A stretch of DNA of 64,000 bases. Origin: Marasmius tenuissimus (taxonomy: Eukaryota; Basidiomycota; Agaricomycetes; Agaricales; Marasmiaceae). The stretch is from assembly GCA_029532415.1 (NCBI GenBank), contig JAQOTA010000069.1, positions 806,001 to 870,000 of the forward strand, read 5' to 3'. Shown one piece after another: positions 45,628-56,107 of this stretch. Under the pieces are notes generated by a model. That model was not told the DNA's origin and did not search any database. It saw only the letters and a list, made by a program, of their open reading frames with translations. The stretch's first letter is position 1. The number at the start of each line of letters is the position of its first letter. A program made the translations under genes and the position numbers.

Positions 45628-45916
45628 TGACGAAGTAGAAGAGGCACAGGAGACTTTGAGGAGGAATTGTGGATATGATAGCTCAACCCCAGGCACTGGT
45701 TCTTCTAACTACAAGTACGCTCCCTACTGACTCCTTCGTCATGCACTCCCTGAACCATTTTACATTCATTTCTTATTCACTCTTTACGATTCGAACCCTC
45801 ATCCCCGAGATCCATTCTATTTCTAGAGAAGACTTATTATTATCCTACGATATTCTCATCTTCCTCTATTGTTTACTTTACTTTTCATAGTCCAATGCTT
45901 GGACTAGAAGGGCGTA

Positions 45917-46154
45917 TGTGACGCTCGGATACGTATCGTTCTGATCTGCCTCAGCTACATTCCCTAGTTATCTTTCTCCCCCTCGAAAACCTATCTCCCG
46001 CCTTATTCATCATTACTTATATCTTATTACTCATACCTTAGAAAACCTATATAAGTACAAGTACTTAGAGTAGACACCCCAGTTTTATCTGAATTGACCT
46101 TTACACTGTCATTTGGGTGACTCTGCATGTGAACTAGCTCGCACGACGTTCACA
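45917..46154 (+). repeat. Gypsy 3' LTR
   Basis: 238 bp, TGTGACGCTCGG...GACGTTCACA, preceded by AGAAGGGCG, a weak polypurine tract. It keeps more CG than the 5' LTR. Confidence 0.95.
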
Positions 46155-46159
46155 CCACC

Positions 46160-47400
46160 TGCCAACTTGAAGAAATAGCCTGTGATCAACCGACACTTTA
46201 TTGGATCAGCAGCCCAATCCAAATCAGTAAATGCTAGTAAACCTCCATCAGAGGATCCATTATAGACCAATGCATAGTCTGGAGTTCCTGCAAGATAGTG
46301 GCAAATATAAAGTGCCTTCTTCAGGTGATCCTCCAATGGATTAGCAGAGAATTGAGAAAGCTTCATAACAGCATAGGCAATATCTGAACGAGTGCCAAGC
46401 GTGATATACAGAAGTGATCCAATCACTGACTGGAACTGAGCACGTTGTGCGGGATCAACAGGACCTTTGTTGGGTTGTGGAATATAGCCAGTGGGAAGAG
46501 GAGTATCAACTGCTTTTGCATTCTGGATGCCAAATTGCTTCAAGACCTTCTGCAAGTAGTCGGTTTGGTCAAGAAGGATTTTACGGCCTTTGTGTTGAAT
46601 ACACATGCACAAGAATTCCTTAGCTTCACCCAAATCACGGCATTCCCAACAAGCCATAAACTCAGCTTTTTTCTTGTCAACAAAGGCTTTGTTGGGTCCA
46701 AGAAATAATGCATTGTCAACATAGATCAAGATGATACATTCTCCAACAGTCTCACAATCTTTGCAGATAAAGAGACCTGTATCAGGGTGTTTGAATCCCA
46801 TTACTTCCATGGACAAATTGAGGGTACGCCACCACTCAAGAGCAGCTTGCTTCAGTCCATATAATGCATGGCAAAGGCAATAAACTTTGCCTTCCTGATC
46901 CTTAACCTTGAAACCTTCAGGTTGATCCAAATAGATCTCTTCTTTAAGTTTGCTATTGAGGAAAGCAATCTTCACATCCAATGCCTGAATGTGCAAGTTT
47001 TTGAGAGCTGCAAGTGTGAGCATCATCCATACAGTTTCAAACTGTACAACTGGTGAGAAGATCTCATCAAAGTCAACACCTTCAATCTGAGAGAAACCCT
47101 TGGCAACAAGTCAAGCTTTCTTTCGACTGTCTGACTTGATGTCAAACACCCATCTATTCTTGACAGCCTTGTGAGCTTTAGGTAGGTCAACCAATTCAAA
47201 GACCTTGTGCTTGCAAAGAGCCTCTAGTTCATTGCGGCAAGCGGCCTTCCATTCCCTCTGCTGCTCAGCAGGCAGCTAAAGTATGTCACAGAGAGTCCAC
47301 TCTCAAGCATTAGACATATTGGTGAGGTCATTGTGAATGGGTACTGCCTGATTCAACAGATAAATCACAAAACCTACTCCCCCTTCCTGGGATAATTGTT
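46160..47400 (-). pseudogene. Old Copia reverse transcriptase
   Basis: On the reverse strand from about 47400: WVFDIKSDSRKKA, FSQIEGVDFDEIFSPV, IQALDVKIAFLNSKL, YGLKQAALEWW and LIYVDNALFLG. The catalytic YVDD has become YVDN (GAT/GAC to AAT), which would abolish polymerase activity. The RNase H start (TGYFFKLAGG) is at the Gypsy insertion point. A stop lies near 47112 and another near 47276. Confidence 0.9.
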
Positions 47401-48214
47401 GCACTAAGCTATTGGGCTGACTCCCCCTGGAGTTACACATGGTAGACAGACTGGCACGATTAGTCCCAGGAACCTTTTGAGGTCTGCCTCTCCTATGAGA
47501 AGCAGTAGGTTTTACCATGGATTCTTTATCACCTGTGGCATCTCTCCAGGTAGAAGTTTTCGCCATATCACACACAATGCATGAGGGATTATTTGGGTCT
47601 TGTTGTTCACCAAATACATTATCAGGTTGCTTAGTACCTGTCTGTTTCCTGCCTGAACACCTTGGCAGCGGAGACTGCTCTTGTCTACCCACTGGTGTAG
47701 GTGGCCTGGGAGGCTGGACCAGAGGATCAGGATCAGGATGTTGATGTTCACCCTGAGGTATAAAACCATCTCCATCATCGTCATGTGGAGATTCCAATTG
47801 CTTTGGAAGGTTCTTGGGAGGATAAAGATCATCATCAGACGAATCATCATCACTATCCAAAGAGAAGTTGGGATTTTCACCCAATACCGGCGGTATTTCA
47901 GGGATTTCACCCACCGGGGTAAAGCCATGAGGTTTCTTATCAGAACACTTTGGGAACAAGTTTTCATTGAACAGAGCAGTAACGCTTTTGAAGATAGCAT
48001 TATTGGACATCTTCATGAAGACATATCCTTTCATGCCTTCCTGAAAACTGATAAAGGTCATCAGTTCCAAACGCGGAGATAACTTGTTAACTCAACACTT
48101 TTTCAGAATAAATGCATATGCTGCACATCTGAAGACTTGGAGATCCAAAATGTCTGGTGCACTGCCATGTAACTTCTCATGCGGGGTCAACCAATGTAAA
48201 CACTGGGACAGCGT
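47303..48214 (-). pseudogene. Old Copia integrase C-terminus and linker
   Basis: The reverse frame 48070-47303 (255 codons) covers the acidic linker and the stretch before RT without the 4-bp deletion of the young copy. The upstream part (TPHEKLHGSAPDILDLQVF, 48075-48200) is open but preceded by the shared TAG at 48215-48217 and a stop near 48085. Confidence 0.88.
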
Positions 48215-49876
48215 CTAATTGTGAAGTACAACAGCATGCAACACACAGAATTCCCACCAAGAAGGTGGAAGACAAGCATTGAAGCAAAGAGCTTGAGCTC
48301 TCTCAACAATGGTCTGATTGAACTGTTCTGCACGACCATTCTGTTCCGGCATATATGGAATGCTGGTCAGAATTTTGATACTGTGCTCCTTCAGTACATC
48401 ATCGAAGGCATCCAATTTGTACTCTCCCCCTCCATCAGACATCCATTCCTTAATATCAACACTGAATTGCACCTTCACCATAGCAATAAAGTCACAGAGC
48501 ATCTTGACAGAGTCAGATTTGCACCGCATGAGCATTGTCCAGCCATGTAAAGTACAGTTGTCGACAAACAACATATACCATTTGTATTTGTGGTACAACT
48601 CAGTGGGGAATTGTTTGAGGTCGGAGTGGATTTTCTCAAAGGCTTTTGAGGCACAGGTAGTGGAGTCAGGGAACGATCTGGAGTGCATCTTTCCTTCTGC
48701 ACATCCTTGGCATAACTGGGTTTTCTTCGGTTTTTGGTTGAATTCCGGGAAGTTTTTGGTATGCTTCCAAGCTTTGTCCAGAGCCTTGTCTGAACAATGT
48801 CTGAAACGTCTGTGTAGAGTTTTGTAGTCAACATTATCCATTGTTGACTTGGCCATTAAGCTACAAGCAGAAGCTTTCTGCGAGCTAACCCAAAAGATGG
48901 TTTGACCAGGCATAAGCGGGTAAGACACCAGTGATTGATGTCGACTCTTGTTATAAAAAGCCAATTTGCTAGATGATCCGTGCACTTGCAGACCACCTTG
49001 CAAGAATTCTCCAAGCGAGAGAAGTTGAATTGACAGAAGTGGAACATAGTAGACAGGATAGAATCTTGTAATGTGTTCCTCCATACGGCTGTCAGATCCT
49101 TCAACAGAATGACTGATGAACACAGTCCCTTTCCCCTGAATTTGAATAGGGTTGTCCTTATTTGCAGTGTTTCACTGCAGTCCATTGCTCATGGGTTCAT
49201 ACTCAGCAAAATCTTCATGATCATTAGTGAAGTGCAATGAAGCACCTGAATTGACAATCCACTCTTGTGAGTTTCCAGTTGCTCTCTTTCCCTTACAATT
49301 GGCACATGTGGCAAAGTGATCACCAATATATTGCACAAATTTAATACAGGACACGATACTCGAACAACTACATTTAGAAGCAGCTAGAAAAGCGGCGCAC
49401 TGTAGGTTTGTATCAGTGTGAGATGAGAGACTGAGATAAGGCACTTGCCTGTCATTGTCAGATTCCTCAGATCCAATGGAGACCGAATTGTACTCAACAT
49501 CGTTGGAAAAACCACCGGCATCCGCAATCTCATTGTCAACATCTATGGCACTTCCACTCGCAATCTCTGTATGCAAAGAATTGTCAACAGCATTCAACAC
49601 AATACAATCCTCATGCTCAGAGTCAGAGTCCTCATAGGAGGAACCATAGAGGTTGTAAACCTTCTCAACGCTCTTAGCACACTTTGCAGGTGGAGCAGAG
49701 GAGGAGGGACCATCAATATGATGCTTTAGGGAGGAAGAGGAAGCAGCTACATATCCTTCCATAGGCTCAAGGACGTGGGCATACTTGGGAACACCAAGAC
49801 AATTGGCAAGACTGCAAGCAGCCTGAGCATTCTCAAAAACAGTACCACCAGAAGTAGCACCGGAGAAACACTGCAT
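48215..49876 (-). pseudogene. Old Copia protease and integrase
   Basis: The protease region in the frame 49876-49172 shows WIVNSGASLHFTND. The catalytic Asp of DSGAS in the young copy is Asn here, so the protease is dead. The integrase frame 49123-48215 (302 codons) has LHRRFRHCSDKALDKA, CQGCAEGKMHS, IHSDLKQF, MSDGGGEY and GRAEQFNQT. A short indel near 49170 separates the two frames. Confidence 0.9.
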
Positions 49877-49894
49877 GTGGAGTGGATCCCAGGA

Positions 49895-50953
49895 TCAGTT
49901 CATGGGATGTGCAACAGATAGAGTATCAGGAATAATGGGGGGTGAGGAGATGGACAAATGAGCGAGGGACGTGATATGAGAATGACCCTTGTGAGAGGAG
50001 TCACCCTTGTTGTCCTGAGAATCACCCTTCTTCTTCCTGCCACATTGGTTGTTCTTCTTCTTCTGGTCATTGTCATTCTTAGACTGGTTATTATTGTTAG
50101 ACATCAACGAAGGAGGAGAGGACTACTGGTTAAACTTTGGGTCCCTGTCCTTCTCTTTATCAGAAGAGATACGTGACACAAGAGGAGCAGGTTTCTGGGC
50201 TTCGTAGTGGTTGACGACAGCTTCACGAGCAACTTTGAAAGTAAGCTCAGAAGGGGAGTTGCCATTCATAGCAAATTTGCAAGCATTCAACCATTGTTGA
50301 GGAAGAATGGAGAGTAGGAGCATTGCTTTAATGACATCAGGAAGTTCAATGGAGGCTTTGTAGAGTTGATTGAAAAGAAGTTCAAGTCTGGCAATCTTGG
50401 GAATGGGGTTGCCACTGGACAAACAAAAGTCCATGATTGCCTTGAAGTCCACCCAAACAGAGACAGAAGTCCATGCGGCACACCTCTCTTTGATAGCATC
50501 AAAGCATTGTTTTGCAGAGAAGGTATTGTTGTCCATGACAGTCTGCATGGCAAGTGTGGTAGTGGCTCGTAACACACCAATAACCTTATTCTCAAGCTTC
50601 TTCCAACGACACATAACCTTGTCATGCTTCTCCATGTCCTTCTCCCACTTATCAACATCCTTTTCATACTTCTCAACTTCAGCATGGTACCGGGTCATGG
50701 TGGTGGCAGGAACAGGAGCAATAGTCTCCTGCGCACTCTCACCAGTCCCAGTCATGGTCATAGTTGGTTAAGGTTGTACCAGAGCAGTTGGTTTGACCAG
50801 TGCAACAGGGATCTTAGCTTCCCCAGTATAATGGTTGTAAAACTCATTGATCATTGCATAGGTAGTAAGCCCTTTAGACCACTTGCGAAAACGAGGATTG
50901 ACACCATTGAATACTTCAATGGTGGGAATGAGGGTAGATATAACAGGAGCCAT
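49895..50953 (-). pseudogene. Old Copia gag
   Basis: Reads MAPVISTLIPTIEVFNGV from 50953. It then passes a stop near 50768 and a frame of 212 codons (50761-50123; ARLELLFNQLYKASIELP), and ends at the TGA 49895-49897 shared with the young copy. The middle differs more than pol does, including a different 5' third of the linker. Confidence 0.88.
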
Positions 50954-50965
50954 AGCAATCTGGAG

Positions 50966-51490
50966 TAGCATTGCCAACAGTCAGTTCAGTTCAGTTACGG
51001 CTCCCGAGCCATGGTTCCAACAAACCACGGTTCCCAGAGCCATTAACAAGTAGCGGTTCGGCTCCCAAGAGCCACTCAAGCCAGTCAAAAAACTTCCCAG
51101 AAAAAACTTTGTACAGTCGCAGGGTATCATAAGATACTGACCTATTTCACTCAATTTGCTTGGTCACAGGTCACACGCCCCAAAATTGACAAATATTCTT
51201 GGTGTGGTCACTGGGTCACAGGGGGTCCATCTGAATTGTCCCTGGGTGTGACAGGGTGTGACATGTCTAAAAGTGCTAAATTTAGCCATCCAGAGCCTAA
51301 TTTTTTTGATTTTTCTTCACGCCACATGCCACAGGGGTGTCCTCCAAGTTTTTGTTGTCACCAGAAGTGGTCACAGCAACGAGGCCATCCAAATTAATTA
51401 CATTTCTACAGTAAATATTCTGGGGCAGTTTGAACCAGTTAAACCAGCTCCGGAACCAGCTCTAGCCATTCCAGTAAACTGGTGTAGCGC
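50966..51490. mobile_element. hAT-like MITE candidate at the lost Copia 5' end
   Basis: Starts TAGCATTGCCAACAGTCAG, similar to the ends of the hAT element at 41850-42520 (TAGTGNTGCCAA). It has the same style of repeated subterminal motifs (GGTTCGGCTCCC, then AACCAGCTCCGG near 51450). The left junction cuts Copia sequence after ATCTGGAG. I cannot find the matching right end or an ATCTGGAG copy, so the right edge is a guess based on where the motifs stop. Confidence 0.5.
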
Positions 51491-51957
51491 CTGCTATTAA
51501 AAAGCAGCTTTGGAGCCTTGTTTTTGTGTGATTTTAGCATAAAACAGATAAGAAATGACTAGGTAATACGAGTACTAGAGCAAGTCCCAAGCAGCTAGTA
51601 AAAGGCTCAGATCCTAGCATAAGGAGAGAATAGCACCTCGGAGGTGCCTCTCCTTATCTCTGAAAACTGTAGGAGCCATATAACTGAAGAAAGTATCACT
51701 TCAGAGGCATGACTAGGACCTGTAGTCATATCAAGGGAATATCTCCGGTGGCTCAGAGGCATTGTACTAAGGATTATAATAATATAATCAGACTTGAGAA
51801 AGACCCATATTAGTGGAGCTAGACAGGGGAAGTCACCGCGGAAGCATGGATGGTTGGAAAGCGAGACTAAGTCAAGCCTCAGAAGCTTGGTATAAGGTCA
51901 AGGCCTCATTTCGGAGGCCTGATTGATTCAAGTATACTAAGTATACTACAGGTTATG
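51491..51957. other. Unassigned sequence
   Basis: Noncoding in appearance, with a recurring GCCTCNGAGGC-like motif (for example 51637, 51870-51925), here as short imperfect inverted repeats. No gene recognised. Confidence 0.4.
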
Positions 51958-52458
51958 CTAGTCATCCATATTGGCTAGAGCTACCTCATCCCAACCAAAG
52001 TAATTATCTATGTCGGAGTCTTCAGGATAATGAGAATCAATGAAGGTTTCATGATCTAGATAATCAGTATAGAATGGATCGCATAAGATAGGATTATAGA
52101 AAGAAAAGGATTGAGAGAGCCAACAACCCATGACAGGGGAGTACTTGAAGAACAAGAGCTTGGTATAGTCATACTTCAGAGGTGCTGGGCACTCAGCACA
52201 ACTGAAGACAGTGTCGATCCAAGCGTTGACGGCTCCAGGAGTACAAGCAGTTTTGAAGTCAAGGAAACCAACTTGAGCAATGGACTCGGCAACCATGTCA
52301 ATGACAGACCTGGCGTTGTGAGGAATGAAGTGGTCAAAAGTGTCCTCGCAGAGATAGATTTTGTCCTGGATTGTGTCGTAACGAATCATGTAGCCCCAGT
52401 AGATGGATCTGTGGCGACTGAGGAAGAACTGCTGGAAGTTCTGAGGATAGCTTCTCAT
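51958..52458 (-). CDS. Hypothetical protein, 166 codons
   Basis: An open reverse-strand frame with protein-like composition: balanced hydrophobics, many Tyr/Phe, and an acidic C-terminus (HYPEDSDIDNYFGWDE). I recognise no domain. The ATG at 52458 may be internal to a longer, now truncated frame, because tyrosine-recombinase sequence on the other strand begins right next to it. It lies among transposon remnants and may be part of one, or a relic of a host gene. Whether it is expressed cannot be told from sequence. Confidence 0.35.
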   Translation of the reverse strand: MRSYPQNFQQFFLSRHRSIYWGYMIRYDTIQDKIYLCEDTFDHFIPHNARSVIDMVAESIAQVGFLDFKTACTPGAVNAWIDTVFSCAECPAPLKYDYTKLLFFKYSPVMGCWLSQSFSFYNPILCDPFYTDYLDHETFIDSHYPEDSDIDNYFGWDEVALANMDD

Positions 52459-54588
52459 TCTGCATTGAGTGGAATGGGTAGGATGATGCGGTGCTCCTTG
52501 ATCTTGTCAGGCATTGTGAATGCAACCAAGTCAAATTATGCAGCAGATCTGCGCCATTTTCACCAGTTTTGTGATATCATGAAGATTTCCAAGGACTTTT
52601 GCACGCCCTCTAATCCAACACTCGTACTAGCCTTTATCAGCATGTACCTGGGAAAGAAATCAGGATCATGTATCCAGGGTTGGTTATCAGGTCTTCAGGC
52701 CTCGCATATTGAGCATCAAGCTCCTTGGTGCAGGGATGATCCCCAAATTACCTGGGCTCATGCTTCAGCTAATTGACAGGGATCTCACCTCCATTGTGAA
52801 CCCTGTCTGCCTGTCTCTCACACCCATTTGAAGGTTCTTAAGGACTCCCTTGATCTCTCTTACCCTAAACACACTGCTATATGGGCATGTGCTACAGCTT
52901 TGGAGTATGGCTGCTGACGTCTTGGTGAAACAACTGTACCTTCCAAGAGGGACTTCAATCCAAAGTTTCACGCTACAAGATCAACAACTTTCTCATATCA
53001 TAATCTGCCAGACAGCCATCATTCCTGTTCATTTCAAATCCCTTGGACTAAATCCACCAAGAAAAAGGTGGTCTGGTCTCACTCACACAGCGAGCAAAAG
53101 GTGTGTCAGTGGCGGTCCACTGCCTTAGGTTCAGTGGACAGGCAGTGGACGTGTCAGTGGACAGTCGTTGGCCACGCCCGGACCGGAGTGCCAGTTGTGG
53201 CACCGGGCTACCTGTGGATTGGTGATATAGATATGAAGCCTGGTGTGCCAATGTTTATCCTGGATTATAGTACCAATATGAGGCCATTGTCGATGAATAG
53301 AGTGGTAGGGAGGAACCTTGTGCAAGGTAATGTCCAATTATAAGAATCAGCAGTGTTGTAAGTACCCCTTATTACAGTACAGGTAAATTTGTCCCCCTCA
53401 ACAACACCATTCAATCTCAATCTCTTTGCGGACAAATCTCTACAGTGTACATACTAGATTGTTGAATTACTTCTCAATTCTACAAGTGGTTTTGCTATAA
53501 AGATTGCTGCTCCAAGAGTACTGTTTTGCCCAACACATTATAGTATTATTGTACTTCATTATGGAAGCCTAGTAGGTGATCACATAGACCTCTGTGATAG
53601 GTCGGAAAAAGGGAGACAAATTGTATTGAAAATTTTACATTCCACATGTAATAGGCTTGCTTGAGATACCATGTGAAGCTGACTTCCCAGCCCTTTTAAC
53701 AGTACATTATTGGTACTGTGTGAATAGATATCTTGAAACAGGTAGGGCACTCAGAGACAACTGATTCTTGACAGTTTCTTATCCCAGTCAGCCTGTTTGA
53801 TCTTCCCTAAGTCTTCCAAGTACGTTGAGATGATTTTCTTACTAGGATATTCAATCAAAGGCATTTTATCATACATGGAGCCTCCAGAGCATGCAGCTTC
53901 CCTTGAACAAATAAATATAACAGCAGTTTTCCAAGTCGCGTCGACTTGCATGGCTGTACGAGATACTACACACTTTCTGTGTCCCCATGGATCCGAACAA
54001 GTACACGACAGAAAAGGTTGCCACGAGTAACTGGCGATAACCGGTACTCAGGCCCGGCCGTGCCGAAAAACTGTCTACTGACTGTCCACTGACCTGTCCA
54101 CTGAACTTAAGGCAGTGGATTGTCCACTGACGTCAGTTTTGCCCGCTGTGTCACTCCTCGTCCTCACAATGTCGATGCCAGGTGTTTGTCCTGTCACAGC
54201 ACTCGCGAATCATCTCAAAGTCAACGCCACCATCCCCGAATCATTCTCCTTCTTTGCTTATCTCGATGATAATGGATGTCCGACTCACCTTACCAAAAAG
54301 GATTTTCTCTCAACTTGCTACGAGATTTGGAAGAAAGCTGGCCTTTACAAAGTACAGGGTCACAGCTTCCGTATTGGCGGTGCTGTTGAGCTTCTCCTGG
54401 CAGGAGTCCCTCCTGAGGTAGTTGCACAGACACTGGGCGGATGGACTTCACTCGCTTTCCTCATTTACTGGCGCCGTGTCGCAGAGATTTTGCCGAAGTC
54501 TACTACATACCAGGCATATAGGGATCAGCAAAAGCGGATGTCAGAACGTGTCAACCACATCGCTTGTCTCATAATATCCCCAACACTG
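52459..54588 (+). pseudogene. Tyrosine recombinase (Crypton-like), split by a TIR element
   Basis: The N-terminal SAM-like DNA-binding domain is at 52510-52776 (NATKSNYAADLRHFHQFCD, QGWLSGLQASHIEHQAPW). More of the protein follows in shifted frames to 53085 (FHATRS, SFQIPWTKSTKKK). After the TIR element it resumes at 54154 and contains the catalytic C-terminus: GHSFRIGGAVELLLAGVPPEVV (His and Arg of the H-x-x-R motif) and GGWTSLAFLIYWRRVAEILP (Trp/His position and the Tyr nucleophile). Such YR genes in Agaricomycetes belong to Crypton-type transposons. Stops at 52774-52776 and frameshifts show it is dead. Confidence 0.8.
53083..54153. mobile_element. TIR DNA transposon with about 100-bp ends
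   Basis: 1,065 bp (53086-54150). The left end CACAGCGAGCAAAAGG and the right end (reverse complement) CACAGCGGGCAAAACT begin imperfect inverted repeats of roughly 100 bp. Both share TCCACTGCCTTARGTTCAGT and repeated CAGTGGACA units. TCA lies on both sides (53083-53085, 54151-54153), a possible 3-bp TSD. CAC-starting ends with a 3-bp TSD fit a CACTA/CMC-type element, but 3 bp is weak evidence. No transposase domain was found inside, so it is probably non-autonomous. Confidence 0.75.
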
Positions 54589-54636
54589 TACTTGATTTCG
54601 TCTCCTCCAGTAAGGACTTTTCCCTCAAAGATTTAG

Positions 54637-55414
54637 ACTAGTGTTTCTTGTTACCATGCCACAACAGGCTGTCTGCTTAGTTTACTTTATTATGTTTTAT
54701 ATAATGTGATTTCCCTCCCACCCGCTAGCCGGGGTGTACTCAGTACTGTGCCTCTTTTCGCATCGGTGTTGTACGTTTCGGAGCGTGTGCTCGGTTTGGG
54801 GTGTCCTGCCCCGATGCTCGTATCTTCCCATTTTCTGGGCGGGTGGCGAGCCTCCGGCAAACCACTCTACTCACTGCTCCCTCTTTGATACCTTACCTCC
54901 TCTTGCTTTCTCACCTATCTCGTCCATCGACAGCAACAACTCATTCTGGTTCATACTTGGACGGGCCCAGTGGAGGTTTAAAGGAGGTTCCGTGACATTT
55001 TCCAAGTGATAAATCTAGCTGGAATGCTTCTCACAAGGACCCATGACTCCGATGATTGGTTGTGACTCTTGGGTCGAAGGGTTCAGTAAACAAAGGTCAA
55101 CCTCCGGAAACCATTGGAAGATGTTCCTCACCTCATTGACTTCATTTCAACATCATTCGAACATCGGCCCTTTCAAGTTGTCAGTGGCGTAAAAGGGTTC
55201 CCCTTACATGCGTCCGATTGTAAGTATGACCCATGCTAGGAACCACACCTCAACATATTCAACAGCAACTCAGATCGTTTTGGATTGTGATAATTGTGTC
55301 ATTACACGCCACTTTTGTCAGGTAAACGTGTGGGCGAAGGCCTGTCTTGGTCGGAGCCAAATTTGGACTGAGACGTCCAGTCCAATCGATACGCACGGAC
55401 CACGCATCCAGACG
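54637..55414. other. Transition to gene-rich DNA; no gene recognised
   Basis: CG content rises through this stretch. Frames of 60-91 codons near 54706-55009 show no motif. The right half probably contains the upstream control region of the lectin gene. Confidence 0.4.
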
Positions 55415-55421
55415 TATAAAG
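55415..55421 (+). promoter_or_regulatory. TATA box of the lectin gene
   Basis: TATAAAG, about 90 bp before the ATG at 55509 and followed by a pyrimidine-rich stretch (CCTTTCCCCCTCTCCTCTTT), the usual layout of a strongly expressed fungal promoter. Confidence 0.65.
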
Positions 55422-55508
55422 GTCAGACCTTTCCCCCTCTCCTCTTTCTCTCATACCACGACCATCCCCGCATCTCTCTAATCGCAACCAACCTTCCATC
55501 TCTGCACT

Positions 55509-56107
55509 ATGTCGTACCAATCTGGAAGAACATACAAACTCATCAACGGGAAGGCCAGGAACGTCGCTCTTGATCTCTCAACCCAGGACAACTACACCGG
55601 TACGACATCCAAACGTGTTCTGATACTCGAACATCCTCTAATCGTCCTCTCAAGTTGCTGGTTGGAACTCTCATGACGGCGCGGCCCAAAAGGTGCGTGT
55701 ATATGCGCTGCATGCGACGTCTCCTAACGATCGATGACCTGCAGTGGACTATCGAGAACCTCAACGGTCACTGGACCTTCCGCAACGTAGGATCTGGCAA
55801 GTACCTAGCCATCAACGGCGACGCCAAAGATGGCACCCCAGTCGTCGGCTCTGACCACGCTTTCGGATGGGACCTGTACCCCGACAACAAGAACCCCAGC
55901 GCCACTAGGTGAGACTTAAAGCGTCAATCCTCTGCTCTTGGCCGATGCTCACAAGCTTCAACGAATAGGATATTTGTCCCTGGCGCCCCAGCTCCTGGTC
56001 AGAACCTCGACTTGTCTGACCACGGCAACGCTCAGGGAGGGACCAAGGTCACCTTGTGGACCCAGTGGGAAGGCGAGCACCAGACCTGGTTGTTCCAAGA
56101 GGCCTAG
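55509..56107 (+). CDS. Ricin-B-like beta-trefoil lectin
   Basis: Four exons: 55509-55599, 55655-55692, 55745-55908 and 55969-56107. They are joined by GT-AG introns of 55, 52 and 60 nt and give 143 residues. The product starts MSYQSGRTYKLINGKARNVA and carries trefoil-type repeats: ALDLS...VAGW, WTIENLNGHWTFRNV...YLAI, and LDLSDHGNAQGGTKVTLW ending HQTWLFQEA. Single-domain ricin-B-like lectins of this length are common in mushrooms, usually cytoplasmic and sugar-binding, with proposed roles in defence or development. No signal peptide is visible, consistent with a cytoplasmic protein. The exact sugar cannot be predicted. The second coding exon is only 38 nt. The gene is intact. Confidence 0.88.

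Larger units (their letters stand above)
27653..46159 (+). mobile_element. Full-length Ty3/Gypsy element with TSD CCACC
   Basis: LTRs of 238 bp at 27658-27895 and 45917-46154 (TGTGACGCTC...GACGTTCACA) are flanked by CCACC at 27653-27657 and 46155-46159. Order inside: gag with a Ser/Lys-rich tail, capsid, zinc knuckle, a long region of unknown function, RT, RNase H, integrase, a chromodomain-like end and an accessory frame. Four later insertions (29638-30549, 32264-39087, 40412-40915, 41850-42520) account for 8,934 bp including duplicated targets, leaving an ancestral length of about 9,563 bp. The two LTRs differ at about seven positions, all at CG sites. Confidence 0.95.
26975..50965 (-). mobile_element. 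Old reverse-strand Copia, host of the nested insertions
   Basis: The 3' LTR is at 26975-27223, the pol tail at 27224-27657, and the rest of pol and gag at 46160-50965. The two parts are separated by the Gypsy insertion, which cuts between the codons for LAGG and IFCW. The element is the same family as the young Copia at 32975-39058. Compared with it, a large share of substitutions turn Arg codons into Gln, His, Cys or Trp and Asp into Asn, the mark of CG decay. The 5' LTR and leader are missing: at 50966 hAT-like sequence starts a few bases upstream of the gag ATG. Confidence 0.9.
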
